Numbered from the stretch's first letter, positions 17,107 through 26,148 are shown. The stretch: DNA of 32,000 nt from Candidatus Devosia symbiotica (GCA_025050575.1 JALBVE010000001.1:1-32000); one strand, 5' to 3'. A program made the numbers and translations. Notes: generated by a model not told the origin, from the letters alone.

Positions 17107-17532
17107 ATGATCCAGTATTCGCTCCATTGCCCAAAAGGTCATCAATATGACGCCTGGTTCAGGAACGCCGCGGCGTTCGATGAGCAGCAGGCGTGCGGCC
17201 TTGTGACCTGCGCCGTGTGTGGCGACGGCGCGGTGGAAAAGGCGATGATGGCCCCTGCCGTGGCGCGCCGTGACGGCGACAAGCTTGCCGTCAGCGCCGA
17301 GCATTCTGATGCAGAGCAAATTCGCAGCATGCTGCGGGCCTATCGGCAGAAGATGATCAGCGAGGCCGATTATGTCGGTGACAAATTCGCTGAAGAGGCG
17401 CGCAAGATTCACTTTGAAGAGGTCGAAGCGCGCGGCATTTACGGCGAGGCGACACGCGACGAAATCATCGAGCTGGCGGAAGACGGTATCGACTTCTTGC
17501 CGCTGCCTGACCTGCCCGAAGAGCACAACTAG
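17107..17532 (+). CDS. DUF1178 family protein
   Basis: A 141-residue protein of unknown function. The N-terminus MIQYSLHCPKGHQYDAWFRNA has a rubredoxin/zinc-ribbon look, with Cys8 paired with CAVCG at about residues 37-41. The middle has KAMMAPAVAR, and the C-terminal half is DADYVG-like (SEADYVGDKFAEEARKIH) followed by RGIYGEAT, then DGIDFLPLPDLPEEHN. These blocks are typical of DUF1178 proteins, which commonly lie directly after a carbon-nitrogen hydrolase in alphaproteobacteria. ATG 17107 is chosen because the conserved family start is MI.Y.L.C..GH.FE.WF; the upstream in-frame extension belongs to the hydrolase end. It is intact between two pseudogenes. No function is known. Confidence 0.9.
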   Translation: MIQYSLHCPKGHQYDAWFRNAAAFDEQQACGLVTCAVCGDGAVEKAMMAPAVARRDGDKLAVSAEHSDAEQIRSMLRAYRQKMISEADYVGDKFAEEARKIHFEEVEARGIYGEATRDEIIELAEDGIDFLPLPDLPEEHN

Positions 17533-17565
17533 TTTCGGAGCGTCACTCCCGGCGCATTCTGACCG

Positions 17566-18406
17566 AGCAATCAATATCACCACTCTCGATGCGGCCCTTT
17601 CGGACACGTTTTCCATTGGCGGCGACCTCAAGATCAACCGTCTTGGTTTTGGGGCGATGCGCATTACCGGCAAGAGGATCTGGGGCGCGCCCGCAGATCC
17701 GGAGGAGGCCAAGGCCACGTTGCGGCGCCTGCCCGAACTCAATGTCAATTTGTTGATACGGCTGAAAGTTACAGCCCTTATGTCAGCGAAGAATTGATCG
17801 GGGGGGAGCTGGTGCCCTATAGCTAAGGGCACCGTCGTGGCCACGAAAAGCGGTCTGACGCGTACCAGGCCCGACGAATGACACCAGCTGACGCGCCCCT
17901 AGTTCCTGCGTCAGCGCGTGGCGATGAGCCTGCGTCGGCTCAAGCTCGACGTGATCGATCTCTGGCAGTTACACCGGATTGACGCCAAGGTGCCCCGAGC
18001 TGACCAGTTCGGCACCTTCGCCGACATGCAGAAGGTCGGCTTGATCCGCCATGTTGGGCTCAGCGCAGTCAGTGTCGATGACATTCGCAAGGCCGAAACC
18101 GTTCTAGAACTCTGCGAGGCCAATGGCATCGGCTTTATTCCCTGGCGCCCGATCGACGGTGACAATCTTGAATCTACCAGTGTCGAATTCAAGGTCGTCA
18201 TGGACAAGTATGAGGCTTCCGCTAGCCAGATCGTCCTGGCCTAGATGCTGAAGTGCTCGCCGGTTATTCTGCCCATTCCAGGCACAGGCAAGATCAAGCA
18301 TGTCGAAGACAATGTGGCGGCAGCCGCCATCAAGCTCAACGATGCCAATTTCGCGACACTGGACAAAATTGGCAAAGCTGGCCGGGGGTTTAGGTCGGCC
18401 CGATAG
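17566..18406 (+). pseudogene. Aldo/keto reductase remnant
   Basis: A decayed NADPH-dependent aldo/keto reductase. Blocks in order: TFSIGGDLKINRLGFGAMRITG; a frame change near 17755 to DTAESYSPYVSEELIG; a T insertion near 17824 after VPYS; then TVVATKSGLTRTRPDE; TGA at 17879-17881 where Trp is usual and TAG at 17900-17902 where Glu is usual. After that come LRRLKLDVIDLWQLHRID and FADMQKVGLIRHVGLSAV. An internal deletion joins DIRKAETV to LELCEANGIGFIPW, losing about 20 residues (the VQNLYNL block). TAG at 18242-18244 replaces the Trp before [14 protein letters not shown]. No start codon is visible near 17566. The Tyr and Lys of the tetrad remain, but the frame is broken five times. Confidence 0.85.
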
Positions 18407-18555
18407 GGAGGGTGGAATCCCCGCTATCAAACCTAACCAGCAGGCAATCTTGGCAGATCGCCTTCGGCTGAGCGTGCGTGTAGAATGGCGCCAAGGGTGT
18501 GTCACGAAAATGTCGTAGGGGCTCGCAGATTGATCCACGGGCCCCTTTGCAGTTT

Positions 18556-19491
18556 CTAGAAATCGAGCTTGCTGAGATCGCGCACGGCGCCGCGGGCGGT
18601 TGAAGTAGAAAAGGCGGCATAGGCGCGCAGTGCTTGGGAAACGTTGCGCTTGCGCGGGTGTGCAGGCTTCCAGCCGAGCTGATCCTGGTCGTGGCGGCGC
18701 TGGGTCAGTTCATCGTCGGTCACGAGCAGGGTAATGGAGCGATTGGGGATGTCGATCTTGATGATGTCGCCTTCGCGCACGAGGCTCATCATGCCGCCTT
18801 CGGCCGCTTCGGGCGACGCGTGGCCGATCGAGAGGCCCGAGGTGCCGCCCGAAAAGAGACCGTCGGTGAGTAGGGCGCAGGCTTTGCCTATGCCCTTGGA
18901 TTTTGAGATAGCTCGTGGGATAGAGCATTTCCTGCATGCCGGGGCCGCCGCGCGGGCCTTCATAGCGGGTGACGAGCACGTCGCCTTGCTTGATCTGATT
19001 GGTCAGGATCACCTTGACGGTGTCGTCTTGGCTCTCGAAAACGCGGGCTGAGCCGGAGAATTTGAGGATGGATTCGTCTACACTGGCTGTTTTGATGATG
19101 CAGCCATCGATGGCGATATTGCCCTTGAGCACAGCCAGACCGCCATCTTTGGAGAAGGCGTGGTCGGCGGAGCGGATGGTGCCGTCCTTGCGGTCAAGGT
19201 CAAGCTTAGTCCGGCGGTTGGACTGGCTAAAGACCTGAGTAGTGCGCACGTCGCCGGGAGCAGCCATGTAGAACTGGGGCACGCTTTCCGAATTGATGCG
19301 CGAAATATCCCACTTGTCGATGGCATCGACCAGTGTGGCGGCATGAACCGTGGGTTCGGCTCGGTTGATCAGTCCTGCCCTGTCGAGCTGTCCGAAGAAT
19401 GGACATGATGCCGCTCGCGCGATGGACGTCTTCCATGTGCACGTCGGCCTTGGCTGGCGCGACCTTCGACAGGACGGGTACGCGGCGGCTG
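18556..19491 (-). pseudogene. ilvD: Dihydroxy-acid dehydratase remnant (C-terminal half)
   Basis: IlvD makes the 2-keto acids leading to valine, leucine and isoleucine, and holds an iron-sulfur cluster. Only the distal half is present: [31 protein letters not shown], a frameshift at about 19394 (one extra C), [93 protein letters not shown], a frameshift at 18901-18904 (four A where three are expected), [29 protein letters not shown] and the C-terminus [10 protein letters not shown]. About 300 N-terminal residues, with cluster ligands, are absent; a fragment of an unrelated protein is joined near 19491. Loss of this step would block branched-chain amino-acid synthesis unless another copy exists elsewhere. 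Confidence 0.9.
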
Positions 19492-19800
19492 AACAGAGCC
19501 GCAATGGTGTGGGGGGGGTGAGCAGGATATCAAAATTGTCGCCCAGATCCTGGGGTTCGAGGATGTCGAAGGTTTCGCCATTAGCATTGACGGTCAGGGG
19601 GTAAGACGCCAAGATTGGCAATGGTGGTGGGGTCACCGAACAGGAAGGCATCCTGCACTTGGTCAAAGGTCTCGCCGAATTTTAAGGGATTTGCCGTGCA
19701 GATTTTCGATCTGGGCCATGATATCCTCCCCGCCTTGGGCCAGGGTAGGGCCGGTCAAGGCGATGATTGCAAACAGGGCGGTGGCAAGGACTGTGTGGCG
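19492..19800 (-). pseudogene. N-terminal remnant of an unrecognised, probably secreted protein
   Basis: On the minus strand a hydrophobic run (TVLATALFAIIALTGPTLAQ) looks like a signal peptide. It is followed by [18 protein letters not shown], then with one-base shifts near 19681 and 19605 by [23 protein letters not shown] and [19 protein letters not shown]. It ends [10 protein letters not shown] at a run of eight C (19511-19518 as G on the plus strand), where ilvD sequence takes over. An ATG at 19719 has a good ribosome-binding site (GGGGAGG) and could be the start instead; in that case there is no signal peptide. I do not recognise the family. Bases 19801-19992 upstream hold no supportable gene. 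Confidence 0.4.
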
Positions 19801-19992
19801 CGTATTGGCTCCGGTACGGTCGGGCCGCAGATATAGCGCATCGGTGGCAAAGCCATAGCTTATTCGGTGACAGTCTCAACCCATTGCGATCGCCCCGAAA
19901 GATTAATTTTGGCTCGACACTGGAGTCGGCATTGTCGCAGCAGGGAGGGCGGAAAATCCGAGAGCGTGTCCGAGACAAGACGACGCTGGTGC

Positions 19993-21550
19993 CTAGATGT
20001 TAGTGGTCAGGCGATTGCGCCTGCCGCTTTTTGACCGGTAGAGGGCTCCGTCGGTCCGGCCGAGCATTGAATGGACAGTATCACTGGGTACCATAACTGC
20101 CAGCCCAACGCTGATGATAACAGCCAGTCCGTCCTGCCAGGGATGATCCGCAATCGTGGCGATCAGAGCATTGCACAGCGCAATCGCCTGAGCTGCGGTG
20201 CTGGAAACGGCCAGCAGAAACTCTTCGCTGCCAAGGCGTGCCGCTAGATTGTCGGGGCCAATGCCGACTTGCAACAACTGGGCCAAGGTCTGCAGAACTT
20301 GATCGCCGACCGAGTGGCCGAATTGGTCGTTGATCGCCTTGAAGGTGGTCAGCATCGACAATAGCGACAAACACGCGTTGGCCGAGCGGACAATTCTGGA
20401 CGCGTTCGGCCAGCGCATCCAGGGCAAAGCGTCTATTTTTAGGCCGGTCAGATCGTCCTCATGAGCCTTGCGGTCCAACTCGTCGGTGCGCAGCAGCAGG
20501 TCGCGGCGTTCGTTTTCCATTTCAGCAAGGCGCATCTGGTGAAGGTCGGCCTTCAGCCGTGCGCGTTCTGCTTCGAGCAGGGCCGCTCAATTCGGTTATG
20601 CTGGCGACCATGCGGCTGCGGGTTTCCGCGACGCTGCTGCGCATGGCCCTTTCGAGCGCATGGTGGGATTTGTAGTGATCCAGAGCGCGCTCCGGTTGAT
20701 TGGCTTGCTGACAAAATTCTGATAGCAGGCGGTAGGTCTCGATGACCATAGGTTTTCATTATTGGCGATGAGGTCGGGAGAGCCGCTCGAAGTGGTCGAT
20801 GGCGATCTGAGTTTAGCCGAACAGCATGGCGAGATGAGCCAGGCAGAATCAGGCATCTAGAACCAGGGAGGTGTAGCCGTGTTGACTGGCAATGGCGCGA
20901 GAGCGGGTAAATCCTGATTGTCCCCGGCCTGGTGGCCACTGAAGCCCAACAGTGTAGCAAAATTGCCAAGGCAGATGGCCTCCCGATAGGGAGGTGCAGC
21001 GGCCCAGGCCAATTCGATGGCATCGCGGGCGTAGCGCAGGCCGAAATCGACTGCGCGCCCAGGCCTGCAGAAAGTGGCAGGCCCGACGCAGAAAGTCTCG
21101 CGACTGCATGTGTTTGCCAAGATAGCCTTGGGCCGTGCCGATGCGATTATAGGTCTAGAACAACAGATCGGGATCGCGCAGGCGTTGCGCACTCTCCAGG
21201 CTGACGATGAGGGCCTCAAAGGCCTCCTCGGGCAAACCGAGTTCAAGATAGGCATGGGCCTGCACAATTAGGGCGCTGGCATGTGTGGATTGGCTGCCGT
21301 CACTGGCCGTCAGCCGAGCGGCGTACCCAGCGGCGCGCGCGGCCTCTTCCATATTGCCCAGGCGGATCGCCTTATTGGCCAGCAAGAAAAGCATATCGGC
21401 TTGGGCATCCAAGCGCCCGGTGGACGCCGCGAGTTCGGCGGCCGCGCGGGCTAGCCGCACGCCATCTGCGTAGTTACCCTTCAGGCGCGCCGCTTCGCTC
21501 GCTGCGGCGAGACGCTCAAACGACTGGTCTTGGCAATCTGAGTGCAGCAT
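19993..21550 (-). pseudogene. TPR-GGDEF diguanylate cyclase-like protein, inactivated
   Basis: A cytoplasmic protein with N-terminal tetratricopeptide-type repeats and a C-terminal GGDEF domain that would make cyclic di-GMP. The repeat part starts at ATG 21550 (FERLAAASEAARLKGNYADGVRLA). TAG (21155-21157) replaces Trp before TYNRIG, TAA is at 20813-20815, and shifts occur near 21045 and 20585. The linker (RLAEMENERRDLLLRTDELDRKAHEDDLTGL) leads to the GGDEF domain. There a missing A at 20436-20440 and an extra C near 20347 together scramble about 30 residues of LKNRRFALDALAERV and the following FVAIVDADHF. The rest is KAINDQFGHSVGDQVL and RLGSEEFLLAV. The signature is GSEEF rather than GG(D/E)EF, another probable loss of activity. 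Confidence 0.85.
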
Positions 21551-21641
21551 GTCTTCATTCTCACCAACGAGGATGGATAGCGGGGATTAAGCTTGCCCTC
21601 ACCAATATGATCAATTTTATGAAGATTGCTTCAAATCGCCG

Positions 21642-22382
21642 TCAGGCTGCAGGGCGCTCGGCCATCACCATGTAGTTGATCGCCATGTTGCGAGATTTGC
21701 GCCACTCGTCGGCCAGCGGGTGGAACACTACGCCGGTCTCGCCCGTGACCATCAGGCCATTGCGGGTGATCAACGTCTTGACCTCTTCAGGCGTGAGAAA
21801 TTTGTTCCAGTCATGAGTGCCCACAGGCAGCCAGCGCAGCACGCGTTCGGCACCGAATATGGCTAGGGCATAGGCGCGAGCCGTGCGGTTAAGCGTTGCG
21901 GTCAGCATCAGTCCGCCCGGTTTGACCAGATCGGCGCAGCTCTTCATGTAGAGCAGGACATTGTCAACGTGCTCGACCACTTCCATGTTGATGACCATGT
22001 CAAAGCTTTTGCCCTGGGCTGCTAGGGCCTCGCTGGTGGTGGCCTGGTAGTCGATCTCCAGGCCAGATTTATCGGCGTGCAGCCTGGCGATGGCGATATT
22101 GCGCTCGGCTGCGTCGATACCGGTGACGGTGGCGCCCAGACGGGCCAGGGGCTCGCAGAGCAGGCCGCCGCCGCAACCAACATCGAGAATGCTTAGCCCC
22201 GCAAAGGGTCGCATAGTGGTGCCGTCGAGACCAAAATGGGTCAGCAGATGCTCGCGGATATAGCTCATGCGCACCGGATTGAATTTGTGCAGCGGCTTGA
22301 ACTTGCCCTTCCGATCCCACCATTCCTCGGCCATCGCGGTGAATTTGGCGATCTCGGCATCATTGATGGTAGTGGCGGTCAT
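21642..22382 (-). CDS. ubiG: Ubiquinone biosynthesis O-methyltransferase
   Basis: UbiG catalyses both O-methylations in ubiquinone synthesis, at the inner membrane surface. The 246-residue frame starts at ATG 22382 (MTATTINDAEIAKFTAMAEEWWD), the usual UbiG start; a longer frame to 22589 has no conserved content and runs into lysC. SAM-binding motif I is LSILDVGCGGGLLCEPLARLG, followed by TGIDAAERNI. Later blocks are FDMVINMEVVEHVDN, LVKPGGLMLTATLNRT and LPVGTHDWNKFLTPEE, and all are intact. The gene is divergent from lysC with a 163-base spacer, a common Hyphomicrobiales arrangement. Its start is followed by undamaged coding to a TGA beside the dead TPR-GGDEF gene. Confidence 0.97.
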   Translation of the reverse strand: MTATTINDAEIAKFTAMAEEWWDRKGKFKPLHKFNPVRMSYIREHLLTHFGLDGTTMRPFAGLSILDVGCGGGLLCEPLARLGATVTGIDAAERNIAIARLHADKSGLEIDYQATTSEALAAQGKSFDMVINMEVVEHVDNVLLYMKSCADLVKPGGLMLTATLNRTARAYALAIFGAERVLRWLPVGTHDWNKFLTPEEVKTLITRNGLMVTGETGVVFHPLADEWRKSRNMAINYMVMAERPAA

Positions 22383-22545
22383 GGCGAGCTCCTTTGTGCC
22401 TTTATATGAACCGCGCGGCATGAGGTAGGCAAGGGACGCGGCGTCGCGGACAATGCTTCCAGTTGATTGCGCGCCGCCTTTGTGGCATTGCAGCGCCCAA
22501 CAATGAGCGTACCGGCGGGTTCGGCCGGAAGAACGGGATGGAGTC

Positions 22546-23811
22546 TTGGCCCGGATAGTCGTCAAGTTCGGTGGCACGTCAGTAGCCACCGTTGAGCGTA
22601 TTCGTCAGGCCGCGCGACATGTGAAGCGCGAGGTCGACGCCGGCCATGAAGTGGCCGTGGTGGTTTCGGCCATGTCGGGCAAGACCAATGAGCTGGTCGA
22701 CTGGGTCAATGAAGCCAGTCCGCTGCACGATGCGCGCGAGTACGACGCGGTTGTGGCATCGGGCGAGCAGGTGACGGCCGGCCTGATGGCCATCGTGCTG
22801 AGCGAAATGGGCATCCAGTCGCGCTCATTTGCCGGCTGGCAGGTGCCCATTCAAACCAATGACGCGCATGGCGCAGCGCGGATCACCGAGATCGATCCCA
22901 CCGAACTCGACAAGCGCCTGAGCGATGGCTGGGTGCCGGTGATTACTGGGTTTCAGGGCATTTCTCCGCATGGCCGGATTACCACGCTTGGGCGCGGTGG
23001 CTCGGACACCTCGGCCGTCGCGGTGGCGGCCGCGGTCAAGGCGGACCGCTGCGATATCTATACCGATGTTGACGGCGTCTATACCACCGATCCCCGCATC
23101 GTCTCCAAGGCACAGCGGCTGACCAAGATTTCCTTTGAGGAAATGCTGGAAATGGCATCTCTGGGTGCCAAGGTGCTAATGATCCGCTCGGTCGAGATGG
23201 CTATGGCCTATAAGGTGCGGCTGTTGGTGCGGTCCAGTTTTGATGATCCGGATGCGCCGCAGGTGGCGCCCGATGGTTCGCCAGGGGTTCCCGGTACGCT
23301 CGTATGCGATGAGGATGAGATCATGGAAAAGCAGATCGTTTCGGGTGTGACGCTCGCCAAGGCCGAGGCTAAGATTACCCTGCGCGACGTCAAGGACAAT
23401 CCGGGCGTGGCTGCAGAAATATTTGGTACCCTTGCTGATCAAGGCATTATCGTGGATATGATCGTGCAGAACGTCGCTGACGACGGAGCGACGACTGATA
23501 TCACCCTCACGGTCCCCGACCGTGAATATGACAAGGCGATCAAGACCATCAAGGACGCTGGTGATCGCATCGAATATGCCCGGATTTCGGGGTCCAAAGG
23601 TGGAGCCAAGGTGTCGGTTGTGGGCGTCGGCATGCGCAGCCATGCCGGCGTCGCGTCCTCGATGTTCAAGGCGCTAGCCGACAAGGGGATCAACATCCAG
23701 CTGATCACCACTTCGGAAATCAAAACCTCGGTACTGATCGATGAGCAATATGCTGAGCTTGCGGTTCGAGCTCTGCATACTTATTACGGGTTGGATAAGA
23801 AGGGTGTATAA
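22546..23811 (+). CDS. lysC: Aspartate kinase
   Basis: LysC phosphorylates aspartate at the head of lysine, threonine, methionine and diaminopimelate synthesis. The 421-residue frame starts at TTG 22546 with a GGATGGAG element upstream; the out-of-frame ATG at 22538 is rejected. The amino-acid kinase domain contains IVVKFGGTSVATVERI, EVAVVVSAMSGKTNELVD, EYDAVVASGEQVTAGL, and TTLGRGGSDTSAVAVAAA with CDIYTDVDGVYTTDPR. Two ACT domains follow from about residue 265: VTLAKAEAKITLRDVKDNPGVAAEIF, then VSVVGVGMRSHAGVASSMFKAL and INIQLITTSEIKTSVLI. These are where lysine and threonine normally exert feedback. The frame is intact, and the peptidoglycan precursor branch alone would justify its retention. 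Confidence 0.97.
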   Translation: MARIVVKFGGTSVATVERIRQAARHVKREVDAGHEVAVVVSAMSGKTNELVDWVNEASPLHDAREYDAVVASGEQVTAGLMAIVLSEMGIQSRSFAGWQVPIQTNDAHGAARITEIDPTELDKRLSDGWVPVITGFQGISPHGRITTLGRGGSDTSAVAVAAAVKADRCDIYTDVDGVYTTDPRIVSKAQRLTKISFEEMLEMASLGAKVLMIRSVEMAMAYKVRLLVRSSFDDPDAPQVAPDGSPGVPGTLVCDEDEIMEKQIVSGVTLAKAEAKITLRDVKDNPGVAAEIFGTLADQGIIVDMIVQNVADDGATTDITLTVPDREYDKAIKTIKDAGDRIEYARISGSKGGAKVSVVGVGMRSHAGVASSMFKALADKGINIQLITTSEIKTSVLIDEQYAELAVRALHTYYGLDKKGV

Positions 23812-23880
23812 GCTTGGTCGAGAGGGCTGAGCCGCGTCCGCTATAAGGGGGGGGCGGCTTTGCGGGTCGCCTAAGGGTTT

Positions 23881-26148
23881 ATGGTCACGACCACAGGCGG
23901 TCCACGAGTGCTGCTTTGCCAATTGCGCGAGACGATGGCGGAGCAGTTGGCTTCGCAAGAGCGGCTCGACAAGATTGTCGGCTTGATCGCCGACAATATG
24001 CACGCCGATGTCTGCTCCTTCTATGTGCTGCGCGACGACGGCGCTCTTGAACTGTTTGCCTCAAAGGGTCTGGCGGCCGAGTCGGTTCACATGACCACGC
24101 TGCCTCTGGGTGAGGGCCTTGTAGGCCTAATTGCGGCTGAAGCCGAGCCGCTCAATCTGGATGACGCGACCAGCCATCCCGCCTTTGCCTATCGCCCAGA
24201 AACGGGCGAAGAGCGTTACAATGCCTTCCTGGGGGTGCCGGTATTGCGAGCCGGGCAGACACTGGGCGTTCTGGTCGTCCAGAATGTCGAGCGCCGCCGC
24301 TATGGTGAAGATGAAACCGAGGCGATGCTGACCACGGCCACAATTCTGGCTGAGATGGTCGCCACCTCCGATTTTGACAATCTGATTAAGCCGGGGTCCG
24401 ATATCGATCTTAGGCGGCCTCGCATGTTCACCGGCGTCAGCTTTACCGATGGCGTTGCTCTGGGCACTGTGGTGCTGCATGACCCGCGCGTGGTGGTCAC
24501 CAATTTCATTGCCGAAGATACCGAGGCCGAAAAGGTCAGGCTGGAAGCGGCGTTGGAAAAGATGCGCGTGTCGATCGACGCCATGCTGGACCATGGCGAC
24601 ATGGCCGGCTCGACCGACCATCGTGAAATACTTGAAACCTACCGCATGTTCGCCAATGACCGGGGCTGGGTGCACCGGCTAACTGAAGCGATCGAAAATG
24701 GTCTGTCGGCGGAAGCAGCCGTTGAGCGGGTGCAGAACGACACTCGCGCTCGCATGTTGCGCCAGACCGATCCCTATATTCGCGACCGGCTGCATGATCT
24801 GGATGATCTGGCCAACCGGCTGTTGCGGGTGTTGACCGATGATGGTCATGCCCTCTCGCGCAAAGCGCTGCCGGATAATGCAATTCTGGTGGCGCGCAAT
24901 ATGGGCCCCGCCGAACTGCTTGAGTATGATCGCACCAAGCTTCGGGGCATCGTGCTGGAAGAAGGCGGCACCACTGCGCACGTCGCCATCGTGGTGCGTT
25001 CGCTCGGCATGGTGGCGGTGGGGCAGGCGCAGTCGATTGTCTCGATGTGCGAGAGCGGCGACGACATCATTTTGGACAGCACTGCGGGCATCGTGCATTT
25101 GCGGCCAACGCCAGATATCGAACAGGCCTATGTTGACAAGGTCAAGGTAACGGCCAAGCGCAGGGCCCACTACGCCGCGCTCAAGGACAAGCCGTCGATT
25201 ACTAAGGATGGTGTGGCCATTACGCTGCTGCATAATTCAGGACTGGTGGCTGATCTGCCCATGCTCGACGATACTGGCGCGGCTGGGGTTGGGCTATTCC
25301 GCACTGAATTACAGTTCATGATTGCCAGTAAGCTGCCAAAGTTGAGCGAGCAGACAGAACTCTATGCCGAAGCCATGGCGATCGCTGGGGAACGGCCAGT
25401 GGTGTTTCGGCTGCTCGACATTGGTGGCGACAAGGTGTTGCCCTACCAGCGTTCAATGGCCGAGGAAAATCCTGCTATGGGGTTCCGCTCGATCCGGTTG
25501 GGACTGGAACGGCCGGGCCTATTGCGCACTCAGATTCGAGCGCTGCTGCTGGCGGCCAATGGACGCCCGCTCAAAATTCTGGTGCCGATGGTCACTGAAA
25601 CGTTCGAATTCGTGCAGACCAGGCAGGTAGTAGACAAGGAAGTCGACCGGCTGCGCCGGGCCGACACGCCGGTGCCGAGCCGGCTCGATCTGGGGGTGAT
25701 GGTCGAGGTGCCATCACTGTTGTTCGAGCTCGACCAATTGTTGCCATTGGCTGATTTCGTCTCGATCGGATCGAACGATCTGGTGCAGTTCCTAACGGCT
25801 TCGGATCGTGCCAATCCGCGCGTTGCCAAAGCCTACGATCCTATCGGCATGCCGCGCTTGCGGGCCATTCGTCTGGTGGTCGATGCAGCACGGCGCTACA
25901 ATATTCCGATCACCATGTGCGGTGAACTGGCCGGCAAGCCGCTTGAGGCATTGGCGCTGATGGCGGTGGGCATGACGCGGCTGTCGATGGGCCCGGCCTC
26001 GATTGGCCCGATCAAGGAACTGGTGCTCAATCTTGATCTTGGCCCGATCCAGCAGTCGGTGAGCGCTGCCCTCAGTGACGGCGCTGACGGGGTTACCATT
26101 CGCCAGTTGCTGGAAGAATGGATCGAGACGCAGAACCTGCCGGTTTAG
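23881..26148 (+). CDS. ptsP: Phosphoenolpyruvate-protein phosphotransferase PtsP (enzyme I-Ntr)
   Basis: PtsP starts the nitrogen-related PTS relay, passing phosphate from PEP to NPr and then EIIA-Ntr, a regulatory rather than sugar-transport chain. The 755-residue frame is full length. An N-terminal GAF domain covers about residues 20-165 (ERLDKIVGLIADNMHADVC to LVVQNVERRRYGEDE). The enzyme I N-terminal domain includes ILETYRMFANDRGW. The phosphorylated His is His367 in LEEGGTTAHVAIV; the family usually has TSH here. The PEP-binding barrel has GAAGVGLFRTELQFM and RLLDIGGDKVLPY. It also has AMGFRSIRLGLERPGLLRTQ, FVSIGSNDLVQFL and Cys680 in MCGELAGKP. The gene follows lysC by 69 bases, in the order typical for the group, with a run of eight G at 23847-23854 between them. 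Confidence 0.96.
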   Translation: MVTTTGGPRVLLCQLRETMAEQLASQERLDKIVGLIADNMHADVCSFYVLRDDGALELFASKGLAAESVHMTTLPLGEGLVGLIAAEAEPLNLDDATSHPAFAYRPETGEERYNAFLGVPVLRAGQTLGVLVVQNVERRRYGEDETEAMLTTATILAEMVATSDFDNLIKPGSDIDLRRPRMFTGVSFTDGVALGTVVLHDPRVVVTNFIAEDTEAEKVRLEAALEKMRVSIDAMLDHGDMAGSTDHREILETYRMFANDRGWVHRLTEAIENGLSAEAAVERVQNDTRARMLRQTDPYIRDRLHDLDDLANRLLRVLTDDGHALSRKALPDNAILVARNMGPAELLEYDRTKLRGIVLEEGGTTAHVAIVVRSLGMVAVGQAQSIVSMCESGDDIILDSTAGIVHLRPTPDIEQAYVDKVKVTAKRRAHYAALKDKPSITKDGVAITLLHNSGLVADLPMLDDTGAAGVGLFRTELQFMIASKLPKLSEQTELYAEAMAIAGERPVVFRLLDIGGDKVLPYQRSMAEENPAMGFRSIRLGLERPGLLRTQIRALLLAANGRPLKILVPMVTETFEFVQTRQVVDKEVDRLRRADTPVPSRLDLGVMVEVPSLLFELDQLLPLADFVSIGSNDLVQFLTASDRANPRVAKAYDPIGMPRLRAIRLVVDAARRYNIPITMCGELAGKPLEALALMAVGMTRLSMGPASIGPIKELVLNLDLGPIQQSVSAALSDGADGVTIRQLLEEWIETQNLPV

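Noticed and set aside
17047..17844. 265-residue minus-strand frame opposite the DUF1178 gene
   Set aside because: The opposite strand holds a recognisable conserved family and this frame shows no domain.
1..21550. Reassignment of TAG to a sense codon, suggested by many in-frame TAGs
   Set aside because: Intact genes use TAG as a proper terminator (accA, prmC, cobS), prfA (RF1) is intact, and broken genes also carry TGA, TAA and frameshifts.
23829..23860. Terminator after lysC (AGCCGC...GCGGCT)
   Set aside because: The stem is six pairs with an 18-base loop and no T-run; it may equally be part of the ptsP leader.
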